A stretch of DNA of 64,000 bases from Deroplatys truncata (GCA_030765065.1 CM060989.1:39485501-39549500); one strand, 5' to 3'. Counted from the first letter of the stretch, positions 21,606 through 32,179 are shown. The notes: generated by a model from the letters alone, not told the origin. Made by a program: numbers and translations.

Positions 21606-22627
21606 TAACCCTGCCATTGAATCCTTGCACTTGACAGTTCGTGTGGTTTTGCGTAACATTGGCTATATTGTGGTTGCAACGTTGCCAGAGTGGCTAGTAA
21701 ACAACAATAGTTGATTGTTCTTTCTATCGTGTCTAAGCCACATACATAAGTAGTGAACGTCAATCAATAATAAGTATTTCGTATTATTATTATTATTAAC
21801 TGAAAATAACTCAGCATAAACGTTGCAACATATGTATAATAAATTAAATACTTTTGACACTATAGAAACAAAATAATGCAAACTTGCCTTCAAGTGAAAC
21901 AAACAAATTATAAGCATGCGACAACAGTTATTTTCACTCGCCAATTTAAAACGGCAATGGTTCAATTCCATTCAAACCTCCGTCGTCGCCATCATCCTCT
22001 TCCTCTTGGAGTTTCATTACCTTGTAAATAACAGTTCTCATGCTTAGTCCAAGAGCTGCTGCAGTTCGTTGTATGGCTTTATAAGCAGCAACAGAGGGAT
22101 GCCCATGAACTTTCACGTACTCCTTCTACTGTTCAAAGAATTCCCGGGTCCTTAACAGTTCCAATGCCTGACTTTTAGGTGGCATGCCTTGACGCAAAGG
22201 ATTTTCACTTTGTGAATTATCATTGCGTGATCAGTGTCATTTTTGGGACATTGTCGCACTTAAAATCTTGTATGAAGAATATGAATGAAATATATATTGT
22301 ATGTGCGTGTGTAAATAAATACCAACAATAATTATAATAAAACTATCAAACAATAACCACAAATATAAATAATGAACAATATGTAGGTTGCAAAGAACAA
22401 CTCGATGCATGTGCTAGAGATTCACAAACTGAAGCACGTGGTTAGAAATAGCTACATCCGGCAACAGAGCTGCTTCCAGTTCTGCTTCCGCTTTGTCATC
22501 GACCACCCAGAATGCTGCCTTGCGATTGGTTTAGGAAGCCTAATGGTTAAAGCTTTTGATCTGTTTTTTTGCGAGTGTACCAACTTAATCGCTAGCTGTC
22601 AAGTGCAACGTTTCAACGACAGGGGTA
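21606..22627 (-). mobile_element. Internally deleted DDE transposon, copy A
   Basis: TA-flanked inverted ends beginning TAACCCTGCCATTGAATC (left) and TACCCCTGTCGTTGAAAC (right, inverted), both continuing to TTGCACTTGACAG, bound 1,022 bp. The minus strand at about 22235-21960 encodes a transposase-like N-terminal fragment: PPKSQALELL, REFFEQ, then KAIQRTAAALGLSMRTVIYK (helix-turn-helix-like) and an acidic run. The same fragment is in copy B at 59413. No catalytic domain is left. Confidence 0.7.
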
Positions 22628-22629
22628 TA

Positions 22630-23371
22630 GATTAGTTATATTGCATTAAGAAGCAAATAAATAAATATATTCCATCCACTTTATGTCAATCACCAGCCTA
22701 TAAATGGTTTCAAAATAGATAATACAATCTTTAAGAATTCAGTTGGTATTAGTGACAATTTACATAACTTCAAAAATAATTTGGAGCAGGGTTGGCTAAT
22801 TTAAACAAACCACTTTGGTTTAAATAAAATGTTCTGTCTAAAAAAAAATGATACTCATTTTTATTCTTGCTGTTTTACTACTTTGGAACAATGACTGTTT
22901 ACATGTAAACATTGTAACAGTTGACTGTGTGGCATGTGTCCATTGTTAGATCAGTATCCAGCAAGTCTCAGTTGAATTACTTGCTTGTGCAAGAGTACGA
23001 AATGCAGATATGAATTAGAAGGCCAAGTACACAGAATGAAGAATAATTAAGAAAAATGCAAGGAAATAAACAATGATGATGAGGGTATTACATTAATTTT
23101 GGTGTGCTACTTTGACATCTATTGTTCCTTATTAGGTTTTCTCACAGTAAATATTAAGTTTTCACTTCTTTCTTCAGTAATTTTGCTATTACTTTAATCC
23201 TATTAGGCTAAATTTTAACTTTTAGAGAAAAGTACCAGCTGTCTGAAATGGGCTTTAAAATGTTTTGTAGGATTTGCTTTATTAGGTGTTGTTGACATTT
23301 AAATAATATACCTGCTGCCTTCTGTCATTCAATTTTAATACACATAAATAAATAAAAATAAAATTAAAAAA
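22630..23371. other. Unassigned intron sequence
   Basis: AT-rich, no repeat partner seen. AATAAA on the minus strand near 23281-23276 could serve the candidate exon at 23372-23487. Confidence 0.35.
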
Positions 23372-23487
23372 TCATTCTTTAAATATTATTCTAGAAGACA
23401 ATGAATGTTTCTTTTCTTTGCTTTTTTTCCCAGGCTCTGTCTCATTTAACACATCAACAGGCACTGGAATATTACCAGAGTACCCTT
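23372..23487 (-). CDS. Candidate alternative last exon of the Dorsal-type gene
   Basis: On the minus strand, a long pyrimidine tract (about 23540-23490) ends in CCCCTAG at 23488, an excellent 3' splice site. The following sequence starts with AA in phase 1, exactly as needed after the exon at 26935 (or 63176), and stays open for 37 codons to TGA (23374-23372): GYSGNIPVPVDVLNETEPG, then a Lys-rich KKSKEKK end. It has higher GC than its surroundings and a plausible AATAAA about 90 bases further. No transcript evidence is available, and I do not recognise the peptide. It could be a chance open stretch or an old repeat. Confidence 0.3.
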
Positions 23488-24360
23488 CTAGGGGAGGGAG
23501 GGGAGGGAGAGAGGGAGAGAGAGACAAAAAGGGGGGGGGATTATTTTTAAAGAATCAGATTTAATGTTTTCAATTTCATTCAAGCTTCCTAGTAAGCCTA
23601 CATTAAATTATGTTTTGCAGTAATAAGAACTAAAAATAAAACTAACTTTTCTGTCCTACAATATCAATGGGGGGGGAAGTGGTTTAATCCCCCCGCCCCC
23701 TGCAAAAAGGGCAGTTATTTGAATGGTTTAAAAAAAAAATTGTTTTTCCCCGACACTGATTGGAATCTGTTTCGTAAGCAGGCTCGCTTCTATTCTTAAC
23801 CAATTGCTGACTGTTACTGGAACTATGCATCATCCTGTTACTAGGTGTTGTAGCCCTCTGATAGTTCTCTCTAGGACTTTTGTGCTCAAGTTGCTGCTTG
23901 GGGATAATTCAAAATTGAATGCACAGCCTTCACCTGTGTTCTTAGAAAGTTTTGGAGCATGTGCTTTTGGGTGCCAAAACTATATGTTGTTTTAAGTTTC
24001 TTTGTAATTGGTTTAGATTCTTGGGTGATATGTGAAAACTGATTCTTTTTCTATGGTCAGTGTCTGGTTTCTTTTGCTGTTTTCCATCTCTTTGCTTTCA
24101 AAATTTTTGTTTCTATTATATTTCTGTTGAACTTTTTCCTGCTATTCCGAGGATGTTCTCCATCATACGGATTTATTCATACCAATGAATGAACTTTGTT
24201 ACTCAGTTTTACACACAGTGAAAAGTAATACTTTTTCATATAAATAGCTGTTTAAGGTAGGCAGCATTTTGCTGAAATAAGACACTATTTTACACACACA
24301 CATTTCTAAATAAATAGTAAGAATGATTAATATTATACTCACCTACTGTTAGAATTAGCA
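23488..24360. other. Intron sequence with G-rich and GA-rich tracts
   Basis: Contains GGGGAGGGAGGGGAGGG at 23491-23507, GA repeats to about 23525, a run of nine G at 23532-23540 and a G/C-run pair near 23670-23700. No gene recognised. Confidence 0.5.
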
Positions 24361-24979
24361 AGAACAGGGAGGAAAGGAATAATTATGGAAAGTCTTGAAA
24401 TATTGGTGCAGTTGCCTTCAAAGAGGAGATCAAGACATATTAAAAATTTGTGTGAATCAATAGAAGATAACACTGGTGGACAGGGATAGGAAGAGAATTG
24501 GAGAAGATAGGAATGGGGGATATTTGGTAACTAGAGGGAAAAAATAACAGATTTTGGAGAGTAGTGAGAAATAGGATAGAAAATATAGGGAAACAAGAAA
24601 TCTGAGGAAGCCTTGAAAATAAAAATTCCTTAAGTTTATATAGAACAATTGAGAGAGATTGGGGGAGAGAAGGCTATGTTGATTTATGTAGCAGACAGGA
24701 AAGGGAAGGTTTAGCATGGATGAGAACAGGAGCAATGTGAGGGAGTGAATCGGGAACATGTCTCATATGTGGTGAAAAGGAGAATAAGATACATTACTTC
24801 ATAAAATATAGAGAGAGAAGTGGAAACAAGATGTTTGGGATCCAAAATGGGACAGAATGAGCAAGGTAATGGTAGCTGTAAAAATATTAACTGTTGTACT
24901 AAGCCATGTACAAGTAAAATACAAGAAATATGACTGGCATTCAAGCCCTGGCTCTTTACCAGTCATATTCATATTACAA
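24361..24979 (+). mobile_element. LINE family L1x fragment, second copy
   Basis: Plus-strand translation gives the same protein end as at 17830-18495, with stops: FWRVVRNRIENIGKQE near 24545, DWGREGYVDL near 24658 and CLICGEKENKIHYFI near 24759, a decayed C-x2-C-x7-H motif. The right edge meets a pogo element at 24982. Confidence 0.65.
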
Positions 24980-24981
24980 TA

Positions 24982-26156
24982 CAGTAGAATCTTGTTAGTA
25001 CGTTTTTGCAGGGACCTAAGGATTTGGACGTCATAGGCGGGAAAACGTGTTAACGAAAATGCAAAATCTGCAATTTAAGAACATAGGTAATAAAAATCTA
25101 ATAATTACTACGTCTCCATGGGCAATTTAAATCGATTTTGAGTACAATTTCATACTGAATACGATCCGCGTTTCCATGTTAAATTCAATATGTTTAAATA
25201 GATTTGGATACACAAAGCCTGAGAATAAATAATTCAAGCTTTTATTTTGGTCAACTTGGATTTTTTAGGTTATGAATGTTTTTGAGAAAATAAATTGCGA
25301 ATTGTGGAAGCGGCAATAGTGGTTTTGCTGTGTGTTTTATTACACACGTGATAATTTTTGCTAAAAAAGAAAAAATTATGAGCGTGCATCGTGTTACGAG
25401 TACAATAGACGATATTATCTTTGGTGTATACAAGACGATTTGAATACGGAGGTGTTTCCATGCAACAAATTTCGTTCCGGTCCTCTTCTGATCCTATTTT
25501 CCAAGAGAAAAGTTTTGTTTTAGTATTTTTCCCTTCTTTAAAAGCAGTTTCAATCAATTTAGGTTTGCTAACAATCGTGTTTAAGGTTGACAGAGGAATG
25601 TTTAACTTCCGCACTATATTGACATGTTTTATTGTATTTGGATTGTGATTACATCAAGGATTTTCAGTTTTTCACTGTTGATTATTTACCTACTACACTT
25701 TCTTTTTTTCATTGTAAATGAAAAGTTAAAATACAATCTACGGTTGTTTGGTCATCACTCAACATTAGAAACTATCGTTAGCGTTTACCGCGTTTACCAC
25801 GCCAAGGTAAAGCATTCTCTATCCCGCCCACAGAAATCGTGTCACACAAATATTTAAATGCATGTATGTGATTGGCTGCCGATATCCAACCCGTGACCAA
25901 GGATTGACCAAAGTAGCAAATGAGGACGTCAAACTATGAACGTGTTATAATAAACGCCTACTCCCACTGTACCGATCAAGGATTGGCCAAAACAGCAAAT
26001 GAGGACGTCAAAATTCAAACGTAGTAAGCGGGACCGGGAAAATGCACTAAGGAAACATTATTTATTATATTTGGTGATTTGGTACCGGGACTTTTATAAT
26101 TCAACGTAATACACGGGAAAACGTGTTAATGAGGAACGTGCTAACGAGATTCCACT
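24982..26156 (-). mobile_element. pogo/Tigger-type element, internally deleted
   Basis: The inverted ends CAGTAGAATCTTGTTAGTAC (24982) and, inverted, CAGTGGAATCTCGTTAGCAC (26156), beside TA on both sides, have the CAGT...CTCGTTA pattern of pogo/Tigger elements and bound 1,175 bp. The minus-strand frame 25614-25270 begins with RKLNIPLSTLNTIVSK, the psq-like helix-turn-helix of pogo transposases, followed by unrelated or decayed sequence. No DDE domain remains. Confidence 0.75.
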
Positions 26157-26159
26157 GTA

Positions 26160-26635
26160 CTTACTTTTGTCTACTCACTTTACTTCCCATTTCCTTAATC
26201 CTATTTAACCATATCTGCTTATCTTTTCACTGACCAAATCCATTTGTTTTTAACTTTACTCAAGTATTGCCCTGTTCTCTTACAACCTTTTTGAATCATT
26301 TCAATCCTGTTCTTACCCATCCAATGCTTTCTCGCTCATCCTTATTTGCATTATCTACATATTTTTCTCTTCCACATGTATGTTTTGTTGGTATGTAAAA
26401 AACTAAGGATCTCTTTTCGGCTATCATGCTAAATATGTTTTGTATTTCTATATTATCTAATCTCTTTCTTACCACTTTCCAAAAATTATTCCCATTATTT
26501 TCCATACTTCTCCATATCTCTAAAAGTTGTATCTCAGACTATTTAGCCATCTGCTGTTCCCTAAAGTTTTTTCTTGGAATTCTAAGCATATTAACAGTTA
26601 TGGGATGAAAAAGAATCAAGCATAAGGGGGAGTTT
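26160..26635 (-). mobile_element. LINE family L1x fragment, inverted copy
   Basis: The minus-strand frame 26505-26296 (FWKVVRKRLDNIEIQN, RSLVFYIPT, GREKYVDNANKDER) aligns with the L1x ORF end at 17830-18495. The zinc-motif part is lost, and the rest is full of stops. Confidence 0.6.
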
Positions 26636-26928
26636 TCAAGGAAAAATGGTTAAGGAAAGTAAAAAAAGAAGGGGAAAGGAACAGGAAGGGCAAGAGAAAG
26701 GAGAATGAGAAAGTAGGAATCAGGGAAGTGGAAAGGGAAGGAAAAGAATAAAGGCTAATTGAAAGCCAAAGGGCCAGGGTGCCAAGTGTAAAGTAGCCCT
26801 TAAAATGAAGGAAAATTGGATTCAGTTTGTACTAGAATGTAAATAGCTATGACTTGTCATAAATGTACCTAACATTTTTGTATCATGTCCGGTACAAATA
26901 AATATTATATTTGACTTTATTCTATTCT
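26636..26928 (+). mobile_element. LINE 3' untranslated end next to a Dorsal splice donor
   Basis: Purine-rich sequence (GGAAAGGAAC and similar) followed by an AT-rich 3' end finishing ACAAATAAATATT and a TATTCTATTC tail. It looks like a LINE 3' UTR in plus orientation. Its last bases lie immediately beside the splice donor of the exon at 26935. Family assignment is by position and composition only. Confidence 0.4.
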
Positions 26929-26934
26929 ACTCAC

Positions 26935-27024
26935 CCATTGGTTCACTTTTGATTAATGTGTGATGTAAAATCTGTTGTTGCATAGTTACTGACATGCCTG
27001 GATCACCAGCAGCCTGCTGTAAAC
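26935..27024 (-). CDS. dl: Dorsal-type Rel/NF-kB protein, linker exon with SUMO-type site
   Basis: A 90-base exon with TTTCAG before 27024 and GTGAGTA after 26935. GT at its start completes an Arg codon with the C left by the NLS exon, and its final G begins the Glu codon finished by the last exon; both introns are phase 1. The 29 whole codons read LQQAAGDPGMSVTMQQQ, then ILHHTLIKSEPM. IKSE fits the PsiKxE sumoylation consensus and lies about 42 residues after the KRKRQK signal; Drosophila Dorsal has its SUMO acceptor Lys in an IKTE motif at about that distance after its NLS. That match in motif and spacing is my main support for ordering these exons. Confidence 0.75.
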
Positions 27025-27687
27025 CTGAAAAGTCAAGCATTAATTCAAACAAAATATCACATGATGCCATAAGGTTTTTATATTACAGTAAAACCCTGCT
27101 TAACTAAAACAGCGGAGAAAACGAAAAAAAAAAAAAAAAAAAAAAATGAGATCCTCAAATTCACACTGGCAATGTTACTGTGACAATTGATAACGTTCTT
27201 TTGTCCCAACCTTAAATTCCAATACAGGTACTTGGTATTGTATGCAGTTAACCCTCAACCACTACCCACATAAGAAATATTGTAGTGTTTTAACTAGAGC
27301 TGAGCATTTGTCTATTTGCTTATTTTGTTCCGCTGTTTAAATTTTAGATGTTTTATATATATGCTTCATGTTAACTGGAGTAAAATTTACTAATTTTATA
27401 GTGCTTATAATTACCTATTTTCACAGTATATGCCTTTTTGTAGCTGCCTAAGGGCTTATTTTTTTTTTTTTTTGGGCAATGAGAACTTTTATCAAGATTT
27501 TTGCCTATCCCAATTTCATTATTTTTGTTATTGACAGTATTTATTAATATTACTTATTAATGTGATGTTAACCATAATATTGCAATTAATATTTCATGCT
27601 CTGAGCCAATGAGCCACTGTTAACAAGCCTGAAAAGGCTTGTAATACTGGCATTCCTTTAAAATCACCAGTTGCATTGTTTTATGTA

Positions 27688-29018
27688 CGAGGGTAATCTC
27701 AAAAGTAAGGTCTCCATTTTTTTTTTAAAATACAAAGAAACTTTTATTGACAAAAAATGGGACATAGTTTTGAAGCTTTAACATTTGTCTATTTTTCCAC
27801 ATAATCGCCATTTCGGTCAATGCATTTTTGTAGATGCTGTGGCAGTTTTTGTATGCCCATGTCATACCAGCTTGCCGCCATGCTCTTGAAAAAGTGATGG
27901 GCCTCATTTTTCACTTCATCGTCATCACCGAAGCGCCTTCCAGCCAAGTGTTCTTTCAACTTGGGAAACAAGTGGTAGTCACTGGGTGCTAAGTCCGGAC
28001 TGTAAGGTGGATGGGTGATGGTTTCCCATCCAAACTGTTGCAGAAGATTCATGGTTTGACGGGCGGTGTGGAGGCAAGCATTGTCATGGAGAAGGCTTAT
28101 GCCCTTCTCAACATTCCTCTTCTACGGTTCTGAATTGCCCGTCTGAGTTTTTTTAATGTCTGACAATATGTGTCAGCATTTATTGTTGTCCCAGGATCCA
28201 TAAAGTCGACCAACAATATCCCCTTTCAATCCCAAAACACAGTTGCCATGACTTTACCGGCAGACTGTGTTCTCTTGAATTTTCGCAGTTTGGGTGAACC
28301 GGAATGCCGCCACTCACATGATTGTTGTTTGGTCTCGGGTGTGAAGTGGAAAGCCCAAGTTTCATCATCTGTGACTATTGAATTCAAAAGGTTGTCCTTT
28401 TCATCTGCATAGCGTTGAAGAAATTGGGGGGGAAGTTTCAGCGCGTTGCCTTTTGTGATCTGCTGTCAGCATTCTTGGGACCCATCTTGCGCACACCTTC
28501 CGAAATTTCAACTCCTCAATCAAAGTCCGATGAATAGTGCTTCGAGAAATCTCTGGAACAACAATGCAGAGCTCATCGAGAGTGATCCGCCGATCTTGAA
28601 GCATGATTTGTTCAACCTTTGCGATTGTTTCGTCAGAAATGGATGGTCTCCCGCATCTTTCGTCGTCATGAATTTCTGTGCGACCATTTGCAAATTCTCT
28701 ACACCACTTGCGGACATTTTTGACATCCATACAAGACTCTCCATACACTTCCATCAACTGTCAATGAATTTCGACAGGTTTAATCCCTTTTGCACTCAAA
28801 AAGCGAATAAATGCGCGAACTTCGCACCTGGCAGTAGTGGCTAACGGGAGCTCCATTATAACTGGCTGCCAAGCCAAGACTGAGGGCGCTAAGGGATGTG
28901 CGGTGGTTTCTGAAGAGAGTGGAGGGAGGAAGGAAAAAAGCAGTATGGCCAACATCCACACAAACAGTTTCCCTGCGATCCCAGCACTTTGGAGACCTTA
29001 CTTTTGGGATTACCCTCG
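27688..29018 (-). mobile_element. Nearly full-length mariner, frameshifted
   Basis: 28-bp inverted ends with one mismatch (starting CGAGGGTAATCTCAAAAGTA at 27688 and CGAGGGTAATCCCAAAAGTA inverted at 29018), TA on both sides, 1,331 bp. The minus-strand transposase is in pieces. 28757-28401 holds the N-terminal part (KWCREFANGRTEIHDDE, GRPSISDETI, RKVCARWVPRMLT). About 28330-28120 holds the middle part. 28090-27789 holds DNACLHTARQTMNLLQQFGW and HPPYSPDLAPSDYHLFPKL, with the last two Asp 34 apart. Frameshifts near 28400 and 28130 disable it. Confidence 0.9.
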
Positions 29019-29467
29019 TAATAACATATGGCTAAGTGTATGATGAAATGGTCAACTACAGAAATCTATGCTTTACAACTAGGAAACCGATCATTTTAGT
29101 ATTAACTCATTGCTTTGTTCATTAATGGAATGACTATTGTTTTCTACAGGGAGAGCCAAAAAACTATGAACTGCATGTGCAGTGTTTTTTCGGTCCAGCT
29201 CGTTGCTGTTTGCCACTGTTATAGAAAGGCACGGATGAAACCATACAACATTTTTAAAACTACTTTTAAAGGTTGATATTGTAATGAAAAGAAGCTAGAA
29301 ACAGTGATGTGTATTGAATTATTTAAAGGTGAGTCGGAATTGTTACACTAACATCACTTAAGTTTACTCACTTAACATGTTTCGGGAAACACAAGCAAGA
29401 TAAAGAGCTAAAGTTCAAGAAATTCACATACCACCCAGGAACCTTTCACAAATTTAAGAAGATTTTC

Positions 29468-29941
29468 ATGAAACATAACATCAGCCTAGCTCCACAGAAC
29501 AAATTTAACATAGAGAAATTACTTTGTAACAAGTTAAAAGACCCCATTCCACAAGACAAAAAAGCTGGAATTTATAAAATCAATTGTTCAGATTGCAATA
29601 AAGTATACATAGGTAAGACAAAAAGAAACCTAGATACTAGGCTAAAGGAGCACATGAGATGTATTAAATACAAACAAATGGACAAATCTGCAGTTTCACA
29701 CCATTTTTGGATCACTAATCACAACATCAAACCCAATATTACATTAGTCAAACCAGCCAAATTTGCAGCCGAATTAGATGCATGGGAGAAGATCACCATT
29801 CTAAAACACAACACACATCTAATGAATTTTGATTTGCCGCCACCAAATCCTCTCTGGAAGTACATTTCTCCACCACAAGATGCCACCACAGGATCCAGTC
29901 CAAAAAACGAAAACACCAACAACACGGGCCAGTCGAATTAA
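29468..29941 (+). pseudogene. Penelope-like ORF end with GIY-YIG endonuclease
   Basis: 157 codons. KLKDPIPQDKKAGIYKINC, then DCNKVYIGKTKRNLDTRLKE gives the GIY-YIG core (residues about 37-65) with the conserved Arg following and a CxxC pair (NCSDC) between GIY and YIG, as in the Penelope subtype. HMRCIKYKQMDKSAVSHHF and LDAWEKITI complete the domain, the latter carrying the conserved Glu. The endonuclease nicks target DNA for retrotransposition. The domain itself looks intact, but the reverse transcriptase needed upstream is missing; the coding sense continues open upstream to about 29400. It is not a host nuclease gene. Confidence 0.85.
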
Positions 29942-29944
29942 CTT

Positions 29945-29988
29945 TCGAGGATGGGAACAACCGTTTCCCGAAACATGTTAAGTGAGTA
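29945..29988 (+). ncRNA. Hammerhead-ribozyme-like core (decayed)
   Basis: TCGAGGA (29945-29951), a GGGAAC/GTTTCCC hairpin with loop AACC, CGAAAC (29969-29974), 11 nt, then GTA (29986-29988). The first motif departs from CUGANGA at two bases; GAAA is intact. It follows directly after the Penelope ORF stop. Confidence 0.35.
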
Positions 29989-31884
29989 AACTTAAGTGAT
30001 GTTAGTGTAACAATTCCGACTCACCTTTAAATAATACTTTTAAAGGCTTTACTTATCAACTTTATGAAAGGAGATGCTGAAACTGGCCACCGTCGTTGTC
30101 CATACATTTTTGGCACCTTTTTAGGAAACTATCCATCACTTGCGAATTTTTTTTGAGTCAACAGTTGAAGCCTGTACATATGTGAACACAATTTTGCACC
30201 TTTTTTTTTTTTTTTTTTTTTTAAGAGGATTAACAGCCAGGAAGCGTGATTTTGCCTTTTTTTCAACAAGACTGTGCGACAGCTTATACAACCAATATTT
30301 CGATGAGAAAAATTGAAAGTGTGTTTGAGGACAGAATTATTAATACAGATTTGTGGCCTCCTAGGTCCCCTGACCTAAACCCCTGCGATTTCTATCTCTG
30401 GGATAACTTAAAACAAAGTATACAAGACAAACCCACACACCCTGGAAGAATTAAAACAAAATGTCCACCAGGAAATTACCAGCATTTCTCAACGTGAACT
30501 ACAGTGAGTGATGGATAGTTTCCTAAAGAGATGCCAAAAATGTATGGACGACGGTGGCCAATTTCAGCATTTCCTTTCATAAAGTAAAGCCTTTAAAAGT
30601 AGTTTTAAAAATGTATGGTTTCATTTGCGCCTTTCTATGATAGTGGAGACGGCAGCAAGCGCCAAGGATGCAGAAAGGAAAAACACTGCACAGCCGGTTC
30701 ATAGCTTTTTGGCTCACCCTGTACTTCCCAAGTGGGTGAAAGCACAGTAATGACCTAAACATACTAGACTTATTTCATTATAAATGCAACAATAGCCTGT
30801 TTAACAAAAATACTTAGCAGACTTAATAATGACAGCAAACCAGCTTGGGAGTGTAGAACGTATGCAAGAGAGAAATTACTTACAAAGTGATAATAGGGTT
30901 TGTATACATAGTAACTGAAGAAGGCAAATTTAAAGAAATGTTTACAATTTACACCATTAGGAGAATAGTGGATTTTAGTAAATTTATTATGTTATGATAT
31001 ATAATATTTCTATACTACTGTGTCATATCAAAATGTGATTTGTTATAACAAATGCTAACTGGTTGCATACATATTCAATGTTATTTAACTGCTGGTGTTG
31101 GTCAGTGCGGTTTATTTGTGTGCAAGATGTAATTGAAAAGAAAGCATGTTGTACTAATATTAACAGAAACCATAAGCCATTACCCAGAGTGACAGTGGAT
31201 GAGGGATTCAAAGCATTAGAGGTAGGAAAGATTACAACTCGTATTCAAATCTTAACTGGAAATATTGAATTATAGCACTATCAATAACATAAAACTTTTT
31301 GTTAGGTTGTCTTGCATTTTGTAGAACAATGAATCTACACCAACAGATATGTTGCTAACGAGGCAGTTGTATGATATAGGTGCTTGAAAGTGTTGGAGAA
31401 GAAAGTTCACAAAAAAAATTACTGACTTTATGAAACAGTCATTGTAAATACTGTAATGCATATTTTAATACTGTATACAGTAGTAGTTTTTTATTACACA
31501 TTATTACGTGCATTTGGAATATGTTATTTTCTTCCTTTTGCTGCTTAAATAATTACCATCGATTGTCTGATAAAATACATTATTTGAAACAGCTCTACTC
31601 CCTTCATTTGGTTAAGCGGGGTTCTACTATATATACATAAATTCCTCTCTGCCCAATTTAGTCACAGAATTAAGACTGAACCACATACACCTCAGTACTG
31701 GAAAGTATCACCTTATTCATACTGTACATGCACATGCATTTATCATGAAACTAAGGCATACTGTACATGCAAAATTCATTGGATGTTGACTTTGTGGAGT
31801 AGTGTAGACAGGAGCGGCAGAAGACTGCCACTCAGATAATTTTTATATTGTACATGCATTTTACTTCATGTGTATTAAAGAAAA

Positions 31885-32179
31885 AATCTGGTGTGTTACA
31901 CTCACATGACTTTCTCTACTCTTGTACAAACTATTTTTACAAAATCTTATTCTCCATCTATTTCATATTAATCGAGATAAACATTTGCAGAAACGATCTT
32001 TTGACATGCAAAGAGAATTACATTTTACACATAGCGACCAGTTCTAAAAATATTTAACTATCGCTTAGGGCGTACTATGATCCCCTTGTTTTGTAATTGC
32101 AAGGGCAATATAGAAATACAGTAGCTTTTAAGCACATACATATCTCTTAATACCTGGTTGCTAGGTGCAGTACCACTCT
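31885..32179 (+). repeat. Dispersed repeat R1, left half (split by the Gypsy element)
   Basis: Starts at CTGGTGTGTTACACTCACAT, then ACTTTCTCTACTCTTGTAC, matching 56385 onward. It breaks off at the Gypsy insertion; the right half resumes at 40663. Confidence 0.75.

Larger units (their letters stand above)
29273..30034 (+). mobile_element. Penelope-like element, 762-bp truncated copy with inverted ends
   Basis: Flanked by a 12-bp duplication TACTTTTAAAGG (29261-29272, 30035-30046) of the Tc1-like arm it entered. It has about 71 bases of inverted terminal sequence: TTTAAAGGTGAGTCGG...GTTTCGGGAAAC at 29320-29390 and its reverse complement at 29963-30034. Between them is the plus-strand GIY-YIG ORF end and a hammerhead-like core. 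The reverse transcriptase is absent, so it is 5'-truncated; an inverted flank on a truncated copy is known for this class. Confidence 0.85.
29157..30721 (+). mobile_element. Tc1/mariner-superfamily element with long inverted repeats
   Basis: TA-flanked ends CAGGGAGAGCCAAAAAACTA and, inverted, CAGGGTGAGCCAAAAAGCTA. The inverted arms run over 110 bases to ACTACTTTTAAAGG and, past the inner insertion, another ~100 bases that include the end of the coding region. The frame 30246-30497 has FFQQDCATAYTTN (second acidic residue) and WPPRSPDLNPCDFYLWDNLK (third). Only this catalytic C-terminal part remains. A Penelope-like element is inserted in the left arm. A relative lies at 47952. Confidence 0.8.
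27086..31629. mobile_element. pogo/Tigger-like element expanded by nested insertions
   Basis: The ends CAGTAAAACCCTGCTTAAC (27086) and, inverted, TAGTAGAACCCCGCTTAAC (31629) are inverted partners, each flanked by TA (27084-27085, 31630-31631). Inside are a mariner (27688-29018) and a Tc1-like element (29157-30721). Subtracting these leaves about 1.65 kb of own sequence, in which I could not recognise a transposase. An A-run of about 23 lies at 27124-27147. Confidence 0.6.

Noticed and set aside
29468..29941. Free-standing GIY-YIG endonuclease gene
   Set aside because: It lies between Penelope-type inverted ends with a 12-bp target duplication, and its motif context is the Penelope subtype.
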